NCBI GenBank assembly: GCA_040880545.1
Contig: JBBDIE010000007.1
Location: 1-8,759, forward strand
DNA length: 8,759 nucleotides
Reading direction: 5' to 3'
From: M55B112 sp040880545
Lineage (GTDB): Bacteria; Bacteroidota; Bacteroidia; Bacteroidales; GCA-2748055
The position numbers and the translations under genes are program-made. This document shows, piece by piece, positions 1-7,835 of the stretch (its first letter is position 1; the number at the start of each line of letters is the position of its first letter). The notes below the pieces were generated by a model. That model saw only the letters and a list, made by a program, of their open reading frames with translations, made no database searches and was not told the DNA's origin.

Positions 1-8
1 AAAAACTT

Positions 9-2042
9 TTGAAAGAAAATAATAAATACACCAACGAACTTATCCGGGAAAGCAGTCCTTACCTACTGCAACATGCCCATAATCCGGTTAACTGGTATCC
101 CTGGGGAGAGGAAGCACTCAAAAAAGCACAGGCGGAAAATAAAATACTCATTATCAGCATTGGTTATGCCGCCTGCCACTGGTGTCATGTGATGGAACAT
201 GAAAGTTTTGAAGATACTACTGTAGCTAACCTGATGAACAAATATTTTGTTTGTATCAAGGTGGACAGAGAAGAAAGACCCGATGTGGATCAGGTGTATA
301 TGAATGCAGCACAACTCATTACTGGCAGTGGTGGGTGGCCATTAAATGCCTTTGCTCTGCCCGATGGAAAGCCGTTTTACGTGGGAACCTACTTTCCTAA
401 ATCCGACTGGATAAAAGTAATGGACTATTTTACTGAGGTGTACAAAAAGAAACCGGCCATGCTTGCCGAACAGGCAGAAAAGGTGACACAGGGAATCCAT
501 GCAATTGAAAATACCCCGTCGCTGGAACAGAAGGTTTCATTTACACCGGATGATTTAAACAATATCTTTGACAACTGGAAATCCAACATTGATTTTCATA
601 AAGGAGGAATAAACAGGGCGCCGAAGTTTCCAATTCCCTGTGTTTGGGAATATATGATGTACTATGGCTATCTGACAGGAAACCTGGAAGCATTGGAGGC
701 CGTTACCACAACACTGGACAACATAGCCTTCGGGGGCATTTACGACCATATCGGTGGTGGCTTTGCAAGGTACTCCACCGATGCTGATTGGCATGTCCCC
801 CATTTTGAAAAAATGCTGTATGACAATGCCCAACTGGTTAGCCTGTACGTACATGCCTGGCAACAGACAAAAAAACCACTGTATAAAAAGGTGGTGTACG
901 AAACGCTTGAATTCATCGAAAGGCAGATGACCTCGCCGGAGGGTGGGTTTTATTGTTCGCTTGATGCAGACAGCGATGGGGAAGAAGGAAAGTTTTATGT
1001 ATGGACTTACGCAGAGGTGGATAAAATCCTTCATAAAAATGCAGGTATTTTCATGGAGTATTATAACATTACCAGGCAAGGGAACTGGGAACATGGAAAA
1101 AACATCCTGTATCGTACGATGGACGATTCGGAATTTGCATTGAAAAATAACCTTTCGGTTGATGAACTCAGGGAAACAATAAGAAAAAGTAAAGCTGAAC
1201 TGCTCAATGCACGGGACAAACGAATCCGGCCTGGATTAGATGATAAGATCCTTACATCGTGGAATGCCCTGATGTTAAAAGGGTATGTTGATGCTTACCG
1301 GGCGTTCGGTGAGAAAAAGTTCCTGGAATCAGCACTCAGGAATGCCGGTTTTATTCTGGAAAAGACGGTTGCGTCAAATGGAGAAATTACCCGTAACTAT
1401 AAAAACGGCAAATCTTCCATTCATGGTTTTCTTGATGATTATGCTTTTACTATTTCCGCCTTTATTGATTTGTACCAGGCCACGTTTAACGAAAAATGGC
1501 TGGATAAAGCCAATGAAATAAAGGAATTCACAAAAAAACATTTTGAGGATACTGACAGTGGAATGTTTTATTATACCCATGATGCATATGATGACTTAAT
1601 TGTAAGGAAAAAGGAACTGACCGATAATGTGATTCCCGCTTCCAATTCCGAAATGGCAAAAAACTTATACAAACTTGGACTGTATTTTTACAACAATGCC
1701 GATATCCAGCAGGCGGAAAGCATGTTGTCTGGCGTAAGCCACCAAATAAAAAACAATATTTACTTCTATGCCAACTGGGGCATACTTGCGGCATACGTGG
1801 CAAAGGAGCCTTATGAAGTAGCCATTGTGGGGGAAATGTATGAAACCTATCGCCGTGAAATAGACAACCATTATTTACCTGACGTTTTACTATTGGGCGG
1901 TAAGGACCAGGGGAGTCTCGAACTGAGCAAAGAAAAATATATCAAAGGGCAAACAACAATCTACGTATGCCGTGACAAAACTTGCAAGTTGCCGGTAACA
2001 GAAGTGCAGCAGGCTTTACAACAAATAAATAATAATCAATAG
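9..2042 (+). CDS. Thioredoxin-domain / six-hairpin protein, YyaL/SPATA20 (DUF255) family
   Basis: The protein (677 aa if started at the TTG at 9) has the two-part build of the YyaL/SPATA20 family. An N-terminal thioredoxin-like domain (about residues 12-175) carries the family signature SPYLLQHAHNPVNWYPWG and a redox-type CHWC motif at C56-C59, followed by GGWPLNAFALPDGKPFYVGT. A long alpha-helical, six-hairpin-glycosidase-like region follows, with the conserved stretches GGIYDHIGGGFARYSTDADW, PHFEKMLYDNAQL, SLDADSDGEEGKFYVW and DDKILTSWNALMLKGY. The tail has a CRDKTC pair (C654, C659) typical of the family. Family members are widespread, but their reaction is not established; a redox or sugar-related role is inference. 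Reading frame is open to the window edge, the TTG lacks a visible ribosome binding site, and the true start may lie a few codons upstream. No signal peptide is seen, so a cytoplasmic location is likely. The next gene, ilvD, starts 55 bases downstream and is functionally unrelated. Confidence 0.93.
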   Translation: MKENNKYTNELIRESSPYLLQHAHNPVNWYPWGEEALKKAQAENKILIISIGYAACHWCHVMEHESFEDTTVANLMNKYFVCIKVDREERPDVDQVYMNAAQLITGSGGWPLNAFALPDGKPFYVGTYFPKSDWIKVMDYFTEVYKKKPAMLAEQAEKVTQGIHAIENTPSLEQKVSFTPDDLNNIFDNWKSNIDFHKGGINRAPKFPIPCVWEYMMYYGYLTGNLEALEAVTTTLDNIAFGGIYDHIGGGFARYSTDADWHVPHFEKMLYDNAQLVSLYVHAWQQTKKPLYKKVVYETLEFIERQMTSPEGGFYCSLDADSDGEEGKFYVWTYAEVDKILHKNAGIFMEYYNITRQGNWEHGKNILYRTMDDSEFALKNNLSVDELRETIRKSKAELLNARDKRIRPGLDDKILTSWNALMLKGYVDAYRAFGEKKFLESALRNAGFILEKTVASNGEITRNYKNGKSSIHGFLDDYAFTISAFIDLYQATFNEKWLDKANEIKEFTKKHFEDTDSGMFYYTHDAYDDLIVRKKELTDNVIPASNSEMAKNLYKLGLYFYNNADIQQAESMLSGVSHQIKNNIYFYANWGILAAYVAKEPYEVAIVGEMYETYRREIDNHYLPDVLLLGGKDQGSLELSKEKYIKGQTTIYVCRDKTCKLPVTEVQQALQQINNNQ

Positions 2043-2097
2043 TTAAAATGTATTTAATTAGCACAATTCACCAGCATGTATCATCATAAAAACTAAC

Positions 2098-3774
2098 ATG
2101 GACAAAAAATTAAACAGGTACAGTCAAAAGATCACCCAGGATGATAGTCTTCCTGCCGCGCAGGCGATGCTCTATGCCATTGGCATGGATGAAAATGATC
2201 TTAAAAAGGGCCAGGTGGGCATTGTGAGCACTGGTTTTCAGGGAAATCCCTGCAACATGCATTTAAACGGACTGGCAGAAGAGGTAAAACAAGGGGTGGA
2301 TAAACAAGATGGGTTGTATGGACTGATATTTCATACCATTGGTGTCAGCGACGGTATTACCAATGGTACGGAGGGGATGAAATATTCGCTGCCGTCGAGG
2401 GAAATCATTGCAGACTCCATTGAGACCGTTGTGGGCGCCCAGTTTTACGATGCTGTGATCCCCATTGTGGGTTGCGACAAAAATATGCCCGGTGCCATGA
2501 TGGCTCTGGGAAGACTGAACAGACCCTCAATTCTGGTTTACGGAGGCTCGGTGAAAAAGGGAACATGGAAAAATAAGGACCTGAACATTATCTCTGCATT
2601 TGAAGCCTATGGTGAACGGATCAAAGGCAATATGTCCGATGAGGATTATAAGGGAATCATCCAAAACTGTATACCGGGGGCAGGCGCCTGCGGAGGAATG
2701 TACACCGCCAACACCATGGCAGCAGCCATTGAATGTATGGGAATGAGCCTCCCCTATTCCTCTTCAAGTCCTGCCGTGGGGAATGAAAAAAAGCTGGAAT
2801 GTACAGACATTGGCCGGGCGATAAAGAATCTGCTCCAGCAAGATATCAGACCCCGGGAGATCATGACCAGGAAGGCCTTTGAAAATGCCATAACCCTTAT
2901 TATGGCACTGGGAGGGTCCACCAATGCAGTGATTCACATGGTGGCCATGGCCAAATCTGTGGGTGTGGACCTGACCATCGACGATTTTCAGACCATCAGT
3001 GATAAAACACCTTACATTGCGGACCTGAAACCCAGTGGTAAATATCTGTTCGAGGACCTGCATGATGCAGGGGGAATTCCCGGGGTAATGAAGTTTTTGC
3101 TGAAAGAGGGATATCTCGACGGCAATTGCCTGACTGTTACCGGGAATACACTGGGAGAGAACCTGGAGGAAATTGCAGAGCTTAAAAAAGGCCAGCAGAT
3201 CATCAAACCAATTGCCGATCCCATCAAAAAACAGGGACACATACAGGTCCTCTATGGTAACCTGGCAGAAAAAGGCGCGGTGGCAAAAATTACAGGTAAA
3301 GAGGGTGAACTTTTCACAGGTCCGGCAAGGGTCTTTGAAGATGAATTTGAGGCAGTGAAAAGCATTCAGACGAAAGTTAAAAAGGGGGATGTGATCGTTA
3401 TCAGGTATGCCGGGCCGAAGGGCGCACCAGGTATGCCTGAGATGCTGAAACCCACAAGCGTGGTGATGGGCGCAGGTTTAAGCAAGGATGTTGCCTTAAT
3501 TACCGATGGCAGGTTTTCAGGCGGCTCCCACGGTTTCGTGGTGGGACACATTACTCCTGAAGCATCTGAAGGCGGCTTAATCGGACTACTGCAGGATGGG
3601 GATATGATTACCATCGATGCCGTTAATAACCGCCTGGAAGTTGATCTTAGCGATACGGAAATCGCAGCAAGGAGAAAAGCATGGAAAAAGCCGCCCTACA
3701 AGGCGACTTCCGGTATGCTGAAAAAATATATCCAATTGGTATCCACAGCCTCCGAGGGTTGTACTACCGATTAA
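2098..3774 (+). CDS. ilvD: Dihydroxy-acid dehydratase
   Basis: IlvD (EC 4.2.1.9) dehydrates 2,3-dihydroxy-isovalerate and 2,3-dihydroxy-3-methylvalerate to the 2-keto acids that precede valine, leucine and isoleucine. It is a cytoplasmic Fe-S enzyme. At 558 aa it is full length for the family. Visible signatures are GNPCNMHL (C52), GVSDGITNGTEGMKYSLPSR (about residues 82-101), GCDKNMPGAMMALGRLNRPS with C126 and K128, and CIPGAGACGGMYTANTM with C191 and C198. C52, C126 and C198 are the expected cluster ligands, and K128 matches the metal-site lysine. The C-terminal DGRFSGGSHGFVVGHITPEA motif (from D470) holds the serines of the active site; which one acts as base is not decided here. These motifs favour IlvD, but sugar-acid dehydratases (Edd and relatives) share the fold; the short length and the IlvD-like GRFSGGSHG tail argue for IlvD. 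The ATG at 2098 matches the usual N-terminus. No ilvB, ilvN, ilvC or leu genes are nearby, so here it is a stand-alone gene. No clear promoter was seen in the 55-base gap upstream. Confidence 0.95.
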   Translation: MDKKLNRYSQKITQDDSLPAAQAMLYAIGMDENDLKKGQVGIVSTGFQGNPCNMHLNGLAEEVKQGVDKQDGLYGLIFHTIGVSDGITNGTEGMKYSLPSREIIADSIETVVGAQFYDAVIPIVGCDKNMPGAMMALGRLNRPSILVYGGSVKKGTWKNKDLNIISAFEAYGERIKGNMSDEDYKGIIQNCIPGAGACGGMYTANTMAAAIECMGMSLPYSSSSPAVGNEKKLECTDIGRAIKNLLQQDIRPREIMTRKAFENAITLIMALGGSTNAVIHMVAMAKSVGVDLTIDDFQTISDKTPYIADLKPSGKYLFEDLHDAGGIPGVMKFLLKEGYLDGNCLTVTGNTLGENLEEIAELKKGQQIIKPIADPIKKQGHIQVLYGNLAEKGAVAKITGKEGELFTGPARVFEDEFEAVKSIQTKVKKGDVIVIRYAGPKGAPGMPEMLKPTSVVMGAGLSKDVALITDGRFSGGSHGFVVGHITPEASEGGLIGLLQDGDMITIDAVNNRLEVDLSDTEIAARRKAWKKPPYKATSGMLKKYIQLVSTASEGCTTD

Positions 3775-3946
3775 AACGGATTAAACAGGCATCCGCTCAT
3801 GCAATTCTCAGGTCCCCGGATGTGGGGTGATGTTAAGAACCTGCAGGATCAATAAACATCAGGAAAATTTCAAAGAATCCCTTCCCGTAGGTATGGTTTT
3901 AATATTATTCATGGTATTTTTACCCTCTATTCTTAAAAAAAAGGAA

Positions 3947-5590
3947 ATGATAAGTAAGCGTTTCATTGGGAAAGGGATCATTACAGTTGCCCTTGCATTG
4001 CTCTCCTTCAATGGGGAAAGTTGTACAATTATCGCCGTTGGCAAAGGTGCCTCAGCAGATGGCTCCGTGATGATATCACATACCGATTGTGGTGCCGATT
4101 GCAGGATACAGGTAATTCCTTCAAAAATGTATAAGAAAGGTGCCCTGGCCGATGTACATTGGGGTATCCAGGATATCCACAGGCCGCTGGATGACATGGG
4201 GGATGTATTGGGAACCATTCCCCAGGCAATGAGGACCTACAAATATTTCCATTCTGCTTACCCGCACATGAATGAACACCAGCTCGCAATTGCCGAGAGT
4301 ACCACGAGTCAGCGCAAGGAGATGATGGTCGATATGGAGGTCTGCAAACAGATTATGACCGTGGAGCAGGCACAGGTATTTGCCCTTCAACGTTGTAAGA
4401 AATCAAAGGATGCAGTAAAACTGATCGGGGAACTCATGAGCCGGTATGGGTTCCTCCCTTCTTGTGTTGGTGAATCGGAAACCCTGGTAATTGGCGATAC
4501 GGAGGAGATCTGGGTCATTGAAATTTTCAGCGTGGGATCAGACTGGGACCCTGAGAGCGGTAATCCGGGCGCCGTATGGGTAGCGCAACGCATACCGGAT
4601 GATCATGCACTCGCAGTAGCAAACTGGAGCATTATCAAGGAGGTGGATGAAAAGGATAAAAACAACTTCATGTTCTCCTCCAATTATAAATCATACGCCA
4701 TAGAAAACGGCTGGTATGATCCGGCTGGCTCCAAACCATTTATACTGCAGGATGTATACTGTCCGACACCCCGTGAATGGGCCACCAACAGGCTGTGGTT
4801 ATTCTACAGTACCTACGCACCCAATTATACAGACTGGCCCGAGAGAAACCTGGAAGATGGCCACATGATGGGGTACAATCAGTACATTCAGTATGTTGAA
4901 CCGCTCTCCTTGTACCCTGTTTCAGTGAAAGTTGAAAAAAAGATCACCCTGCAGGATGTGATGGCGTTTCAACGTTCCACTTTTGAAGGAACAATTTACG
5001 ATATGACAGAGGACCACGACTGGTATGTACCCGATGGTAAAGGGGGAATGAAGAAAAGTCCGCTGGCCACCCCGTTTCCTTCAAAGGATATGCGGGAACT
5101 TCTGGATATTAACAACCGGAGGATGGTAGCACGTCCCATGGGGTATTACGGAATGATCGCCCAACTCCGCGACTGGTATCCCGATCCCATCGGAGGTATA
5201 TATTGGGTATTCCTCGATAATGCCTATACCAGTCCCTATGTACCCATATATGCAGGTACAGAAAAAATTGCCGAGTGTTACCAAAATTTCGACCCCACTA
5301 CCTACAATCGCGAATCGGCCGCATGGGCCATCGACTTCGTGGATAACCTGCTCTACCTGAAATGGCAGGATATGATCAAAGATGTTTGGGCGGTAAGGAA
5401 CCCCTTTGAACAACGGCTGTTCGATGAACAGGACAAGATAGACAAGCAGGCGCTGGAACTATACCGGAAGGATCCGCAAAAGGCCCTTGAATACCTGACC
5501 AGCTACACCATCAAAAACATGGAGGAGGTACTGGAAATGTACAACCGGTTACACGATGAACTGATCGTGAAATACACAAACAGCAGGTGA
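3947..5590 (+). CDS. Secreted C69-family peptidase (PepD-like dipeptidase)
   Basis: C69 peptidases are N-terminal-nucleophile hydrolases in which a processed N-terminal cysteine attacks the peptide bond; members are mostly dipeptidases. Here the family start CTIIAVGKGASADGSVMISH follows directly after a signal peptide: M1 to S25 has basic residues K4, R5 and K9, a hydrophobic stretch IITVALALLSF and a GES end, so cleavage after S25 would expose C26. Further family features are NEHQLAIAESTTSQRKEM, a Gly/Glu-containing region near CVGESETLVIGDTEEIWVIE, and ANWSIIKEVD. The product is 547 aa, near the usual size. I chose the ATG at 3947, just behind AAGGA. The same frame stays open upstream to a GTG at 3827, adding 40 residues that include a second hydrophobic stretch and would put the signal peptide inside the protein; this is less likely. 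Export to the periplasm is inferred. C48 and C52 lie close behind C26. Substrate is unknown. The neighbours ilvD and nrfH give no functional clue. Confidence 0.85.
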   Translation: MISKRFIGKGIITVALALLSFNGESCTIIAVGKGASADGSVMISHTDCGADCRIQVIPSKMYKKGALADVHWGIQDIHRPLDDMGDVLGTIPQAMRTYKYFHSAYPHMNEHQLAIAESTTSQRKEMMVDMEVCKQIMTVEQAQVFALQRCKKSKDAVKLIGELMSRYGFLPSCVGESETLVIGDTEEIWVIEIFSVGSDWDPESGNPGAVWVAQRIPDDHALAVANWSIIKEVDEKDKNNFMFSSNYKSYAIENGWYDPAGSKPFILQDVYCPTPREWATNRLWLFYSTYAPNYTDWPERNLEDGHMMGYNQYIQYVEPLSLYPVSVKVEKKITLQDVMAFQRSTFEGTIYDMTEDHDWYVPDGKGGMKKSPLATPFPSKDMRELLDINNRRMVARPMGYYGMIAQLRDWYPDPIGGIYWVFLDNAYTSPYVPIYAGTEKIAECYQNFDPTTYNRESAAWAIDFVDNLLYLKWQDMIKDVWAVRNPFEQRLFDEQDKIDKQALELYRKDPQKALEYLTSYTIKNMEEVLEMYNRLHDELIVKYTNSR

Positions 5591-5646
5591 AAGCGGACCA
5601 GGGCCCAATTATTCCGTTATATTTTTCACAAATAAAATATGTTGTG

Positions 5647-5654
5647 TATATTTG
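5647..5654 (+). promoter_or_regulatory. Bacteroidetes-type -7 promoter element for nrfHA
   Basis: The octamer TATATTTG matches the Bacteroidetes housekeeping -7 consensus TAnnTTTG exactly. A T-rich run (TTTTTC at about 5622-5627) lies about 19 bases upstream, where the -33 TTTG-like element is expected, though it is a poor match. Transcription would begin near 5660, giving a leader of roughly 25 bases before the nrfH ATG at 5685. The element sits in the 94-base gap between the C69 peptidase stop and nrfH. No FNR- or HcpR-like palindrome was recognised beside it. Activity is inferred, not shown. Confidence 0.5.
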
Positions 5655-5684
5655 AATCTGCAGGTAACGTAAAAAATTTGCTGC

Positions 5685-6269
5685 ATGGTTCAACGGCGCC
5701 TCTTTCAATTTTTTACACCACCCGGCAAATGGAAACTGCCGGTAATTATTTTGCTTGGAATCTTCTTCGGCCTGGGTGCATTCGTTTTTCACATCGCTCA
5801 TGTACCATCTTACCTGTCCGACAAACCGGAAACCTGTACTAACTGCCATATCATGGCACCGCAATATGCTACCTGGTCGCACAGTTCCCACAGGGAACAC
5901 ACCAACTGCAACGATTGCCATGTTCCACATAACAATGCACTGAATAAATACTATTTCAAGGCAAAGGACGGACTCCGCCATGCAACGATCTTCACTTTGC
6001 GACGCGAACCCCAGGTAATATTTATCAAGCACGAGGGTAAAGCGGCTGTGCAGGAGAACTGCATCAGGTGTCACTCCACACTGATTACCGACAGTAAACT
6101 CCTGGCAAGAACTGATCAAATGCACGAACAACGTACAGGCAGGGATTGCCTTGATTGTCACAGGGAGGTACCCCATGGAAGGGTCAACAGCCTTTCCAGC
6201 ACGCCAAATGCAAGGGTGCCATTGCTGCCAAGTCCTGTGCCCGACTGGATGAAAAGATTAACCAAATAA
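5685..6269 (+). CDS. nrfH: Cytochrome c nitrite reductase small subunit, membrane tetraheme quinol dehydrogenase
   Basis: NrfH oxidises membrane quinol and hands electrons to NrfA on the outer face of the cytoplasmic membrane. It belongs to the NapC/NirT family. The 194-aa product has a short cytoplasmic N-terminus, one membrane anchor at about residues 18-38, then four heme c attachment motifs: CTNCH (51-55), CNDCH (75-79), CIRCH (126-130) and CLDCH (155-159). The first heme is followed by M57 (CxxCHxM), the position that ligates heme 1 in the Desulfovibrio NrfH structure. The number and spacing of motifs fit NrfH rather than the five-heme TorC/NapC variants. The ATG at 5685 puts a basic QRR start ahead of the membrane helix; no earlier in-frame start is expected. 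nrfA follows after 9 bases, and the partner confirms the assignment. Periplasmic hemes require cytochrome c maturation genes, which are not in the window. Confidence 0.95.
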   Translation: MVQRRLFQFFTPPGKWKLPVIILLGIFFGLGAFVFHIAHVPSYLSDKPETCTNCHIMAPQYATWSHSSHREHTNCNDCHVPHNNALNKYYFKAKDGLRHATIFTLRREPQVIFIKHEGKAAVQENCIRCHSTLITDSKLLARTDQMHEQRTGRDCLDCHREVPHGRVNSLSSTPNARVPLLPSPVPDWMKRLTK

Positions 6270-6278
6270 GAGATACCG

Positions 6279-7796
6279 ATGAAAACCCTCAAAATGCAAA
6301 TACAGGAAAAACCATGGCTTGCCTGGATCGTGTTTTTTCTGACCATAGCCGTAGTATTTATACTCGGATTACTGGCATCGGCCATAGTAGAACGCAGGGC
6401 CGAATCAGTCTTCGCGTATACACCCCAGGTAGAATATGGACAATTTGAGCCACGAAACGAAGTGTGGGGTGAGAACTTTCCGCGGAATTACCAGTCTTAT
6501 CTTAAAACATCAGAAACCGGTTTCAGGTCCAGGTACAATGGGTCGCAGATGATCGACATGCTGGAAGTAGATCCGCGAATGGTGATATTGTGGGCCGGGT
6601 ATGGATTTTCAAAAGATTATAACCAGGGAAGAGGACATTATTACGCTGTTGATGATATCAGGAACACCCTCCGTACCGGAGCACCGGTTTCAGGGAAACA
6701 AAGTCCCATGCCAAACACATGCTGGACCTGTAAAAGTCCGGATGTCCCACGACTGATGAACGACCTGATAGAAGAACATGGTGATTTTCAGGCCGGTGTG
6801 GCGGCATTTTATGCCGGTACCTGGGAAACCAATGGCGAGGAGGTGCTTCACCCGATTGGCTGTGCCGATTGCCACGATGCAGAGACGATGAATCTCAGGA
6901 TATCAAGGCCTGCACTCCTGGAGGCATTTGAACGCATCGGCAAGGATATCTCCAGGGTCAGTCACCAGGAGATGCGTTCACTGGTTTGTGCTCAGTGTCA
7001 TGTGGAGTATTATTTTAATGAAAAGGTCGTTCCTGGTTCCCCGTATCTCACATTACCGTGGGACAATGGTTTTTCTGCAGAGGCGATGGAGACATATTAT
7101 GATGCTATTGAATTCAGCGACTGGACGCATCAGATCAGTAAAGCACCCATGCTGAAAGCGCAACATCCGGGTTACGAGATATTTTTGACAGGTATTCACG
7201 CAGAACGCGGTGTATCATGTGCCGATTGTCACATGCCCTATATGAGTGAAGGTGGGCTGAAATTTACGGATCACCATATTCAGAGCCCGCTTAATAATAT
7301 TTCAGCCTCCTGCCAGGTATGCCACCGTGAAGAGGCTGCAACACTGATCGGGAATGTGTACAAAAGGCAGGATCAGATTATCGAAAACCGCGACGAATTG
7401 GAACGGATCCTTGTGCGTGCACATGTGGAAGCGGGAAAAGCATGGGAACTGGGTGCTACGGAAGATCACATGGAGAAGATACTCATGGATATCAGGCATG
7501 CACAATGGCGGTGGGATTATGCTGCCGCAAGTCATGGGGGCTCCTTCCACTCCCCTGTGGAAACGGGACGCATCATCTCTTCAGGAATTACCATTGCGCA
7601 GGAAGCGAGAATAAAACTGGCCAGGGTGCTTGCTGAATTCGGATTAAACGAAGAGATCCCCTACCCCGACATCTCCACCAAAGCTCATGCACAAGCATAT
7701 ATCGGCCTGGATATGGAACTGTTGAATCAGGAAAAAAAGGAGTTTCTGGAGACAAGGGTTGTTACGTGGATAAAATCAGCAAATAACGCTAATTAA
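6279..7796 (+). CDS. nrfA: Cytochrome c nitrite reductase, ammonia-forming catalytic subunit
   Basis: NrfA (EC 1.7.2.2) reduces nitrite to ammonium with six electrons in the periplasm. The 505-aa protein has the defining set of five hemes: the catalytic heme on CWTCK (148-152), where lysine replaces histidine as proximal ligand, then CADCH (195-199), CAQCH (237-241), CADCH (314-318) and CQVCH (345-349). By alignment from memory with Escherichia coli NrfA, the active-site arginine corresponds to R132 in LRTGAP, the tyrosine to Y244 in HVEYYF, and the histidine to H296 in AQHPGYE. SKAPMLKAQHP (K288, Q295) and E243 fit the calcium site. DIRHAQWRWD and the C-terminal PDISTKAHAQ are also typical. 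Residues 12-35 are hydrophobic; an ASA site after A35 may allow cleavage, or the stretch may serve as an anchor. The ATG is 9 bases behind nrfH without a strong ribosome binding site. Nothing suggests damage or truncation. No ccs/resB-type maturation gene follows it here. Confidence 0.97.
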   Translation: MKTLKMQIQEKPWLAWIVFFLTIAVVFILGLLASAIVERRAESVFAYTPQVEYGQFEPRNEVWGENFPRNYQSYLKTSETGFRSRYNGSQMIDMLEVDPRMVILWAGYGFSKDYNQGRGHYYAVDDIRNTLRTGAPVSGKQSPMPNTCWTCKSPDVPRLMNDLIEEHGDFQAGVAAFYAGTWETNGEEVLHPIGCADCHDAETMNLRISRPALLEAFERIGKDISRVSHQEMRSLVCAQCHVEYYFNEKVVPGSPYLTLPWDNGFSAEAMETYYDAIEFSDWTHQISKAPMLKAQHPGYEIFLTGIHAERGVSCADCHMPYMSEGGLKFTDHHIQSPLNNISASCQVCHREEAATLIGNVYKRQDQIIENRDELERILVRAHVEAGKAWELGATEDHMEKILMDIRHAQWRWDYAAASHGGSFHSPVETGRIISSGITIAQEARIKLARVLAEFGLNEEIPYPDISTKAHAQAYIGLDMELLNQEKKEFLETRVVTWIKSANNAN

Positions 7797-7835
7797 TGGC
7801 TGTACAGAATGTTCGAGATCATCGTATGAGCCACC

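Noticed and set aside
2764..3240. Minus-strand open frame of 158 codons inside ilvD
   Set aside because: ilvD is intact and conserved on the plus strand, and the antisense translation has no recognisable features.
3790..3822. Inverted repeat CATCCG / CGGATG with a 21-base loop after ilvD, considered as a terminator
   Set aside because: The stem is only six pairs, the loop is long, and no T-run follows it.
3827..3946. The 40-codon N-terminal extension of the C69 peptidase
   Set aside because: It places the signal peptide and catalytic cysteine internally; the ATG at 3947 fits the family better.
5511..6176. A 221-codon minus-strand open frame opposite the peptidase end and nrfH
   Set aside because: It lies over the nrfH coding region, whose heme motifs are unmistakable, and its translation shows no recognisable domain; it is an antisense shadow.
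7797..7833. Inverted repeat TGGCT / AGCCA between the convergent nrfA and GH16 genes, considered as a two-way terminator
   Set aside because: A five-pair stem with a 27-base loop and no T-run on either side is too weak to call, although the position between converging genes is suggestive.
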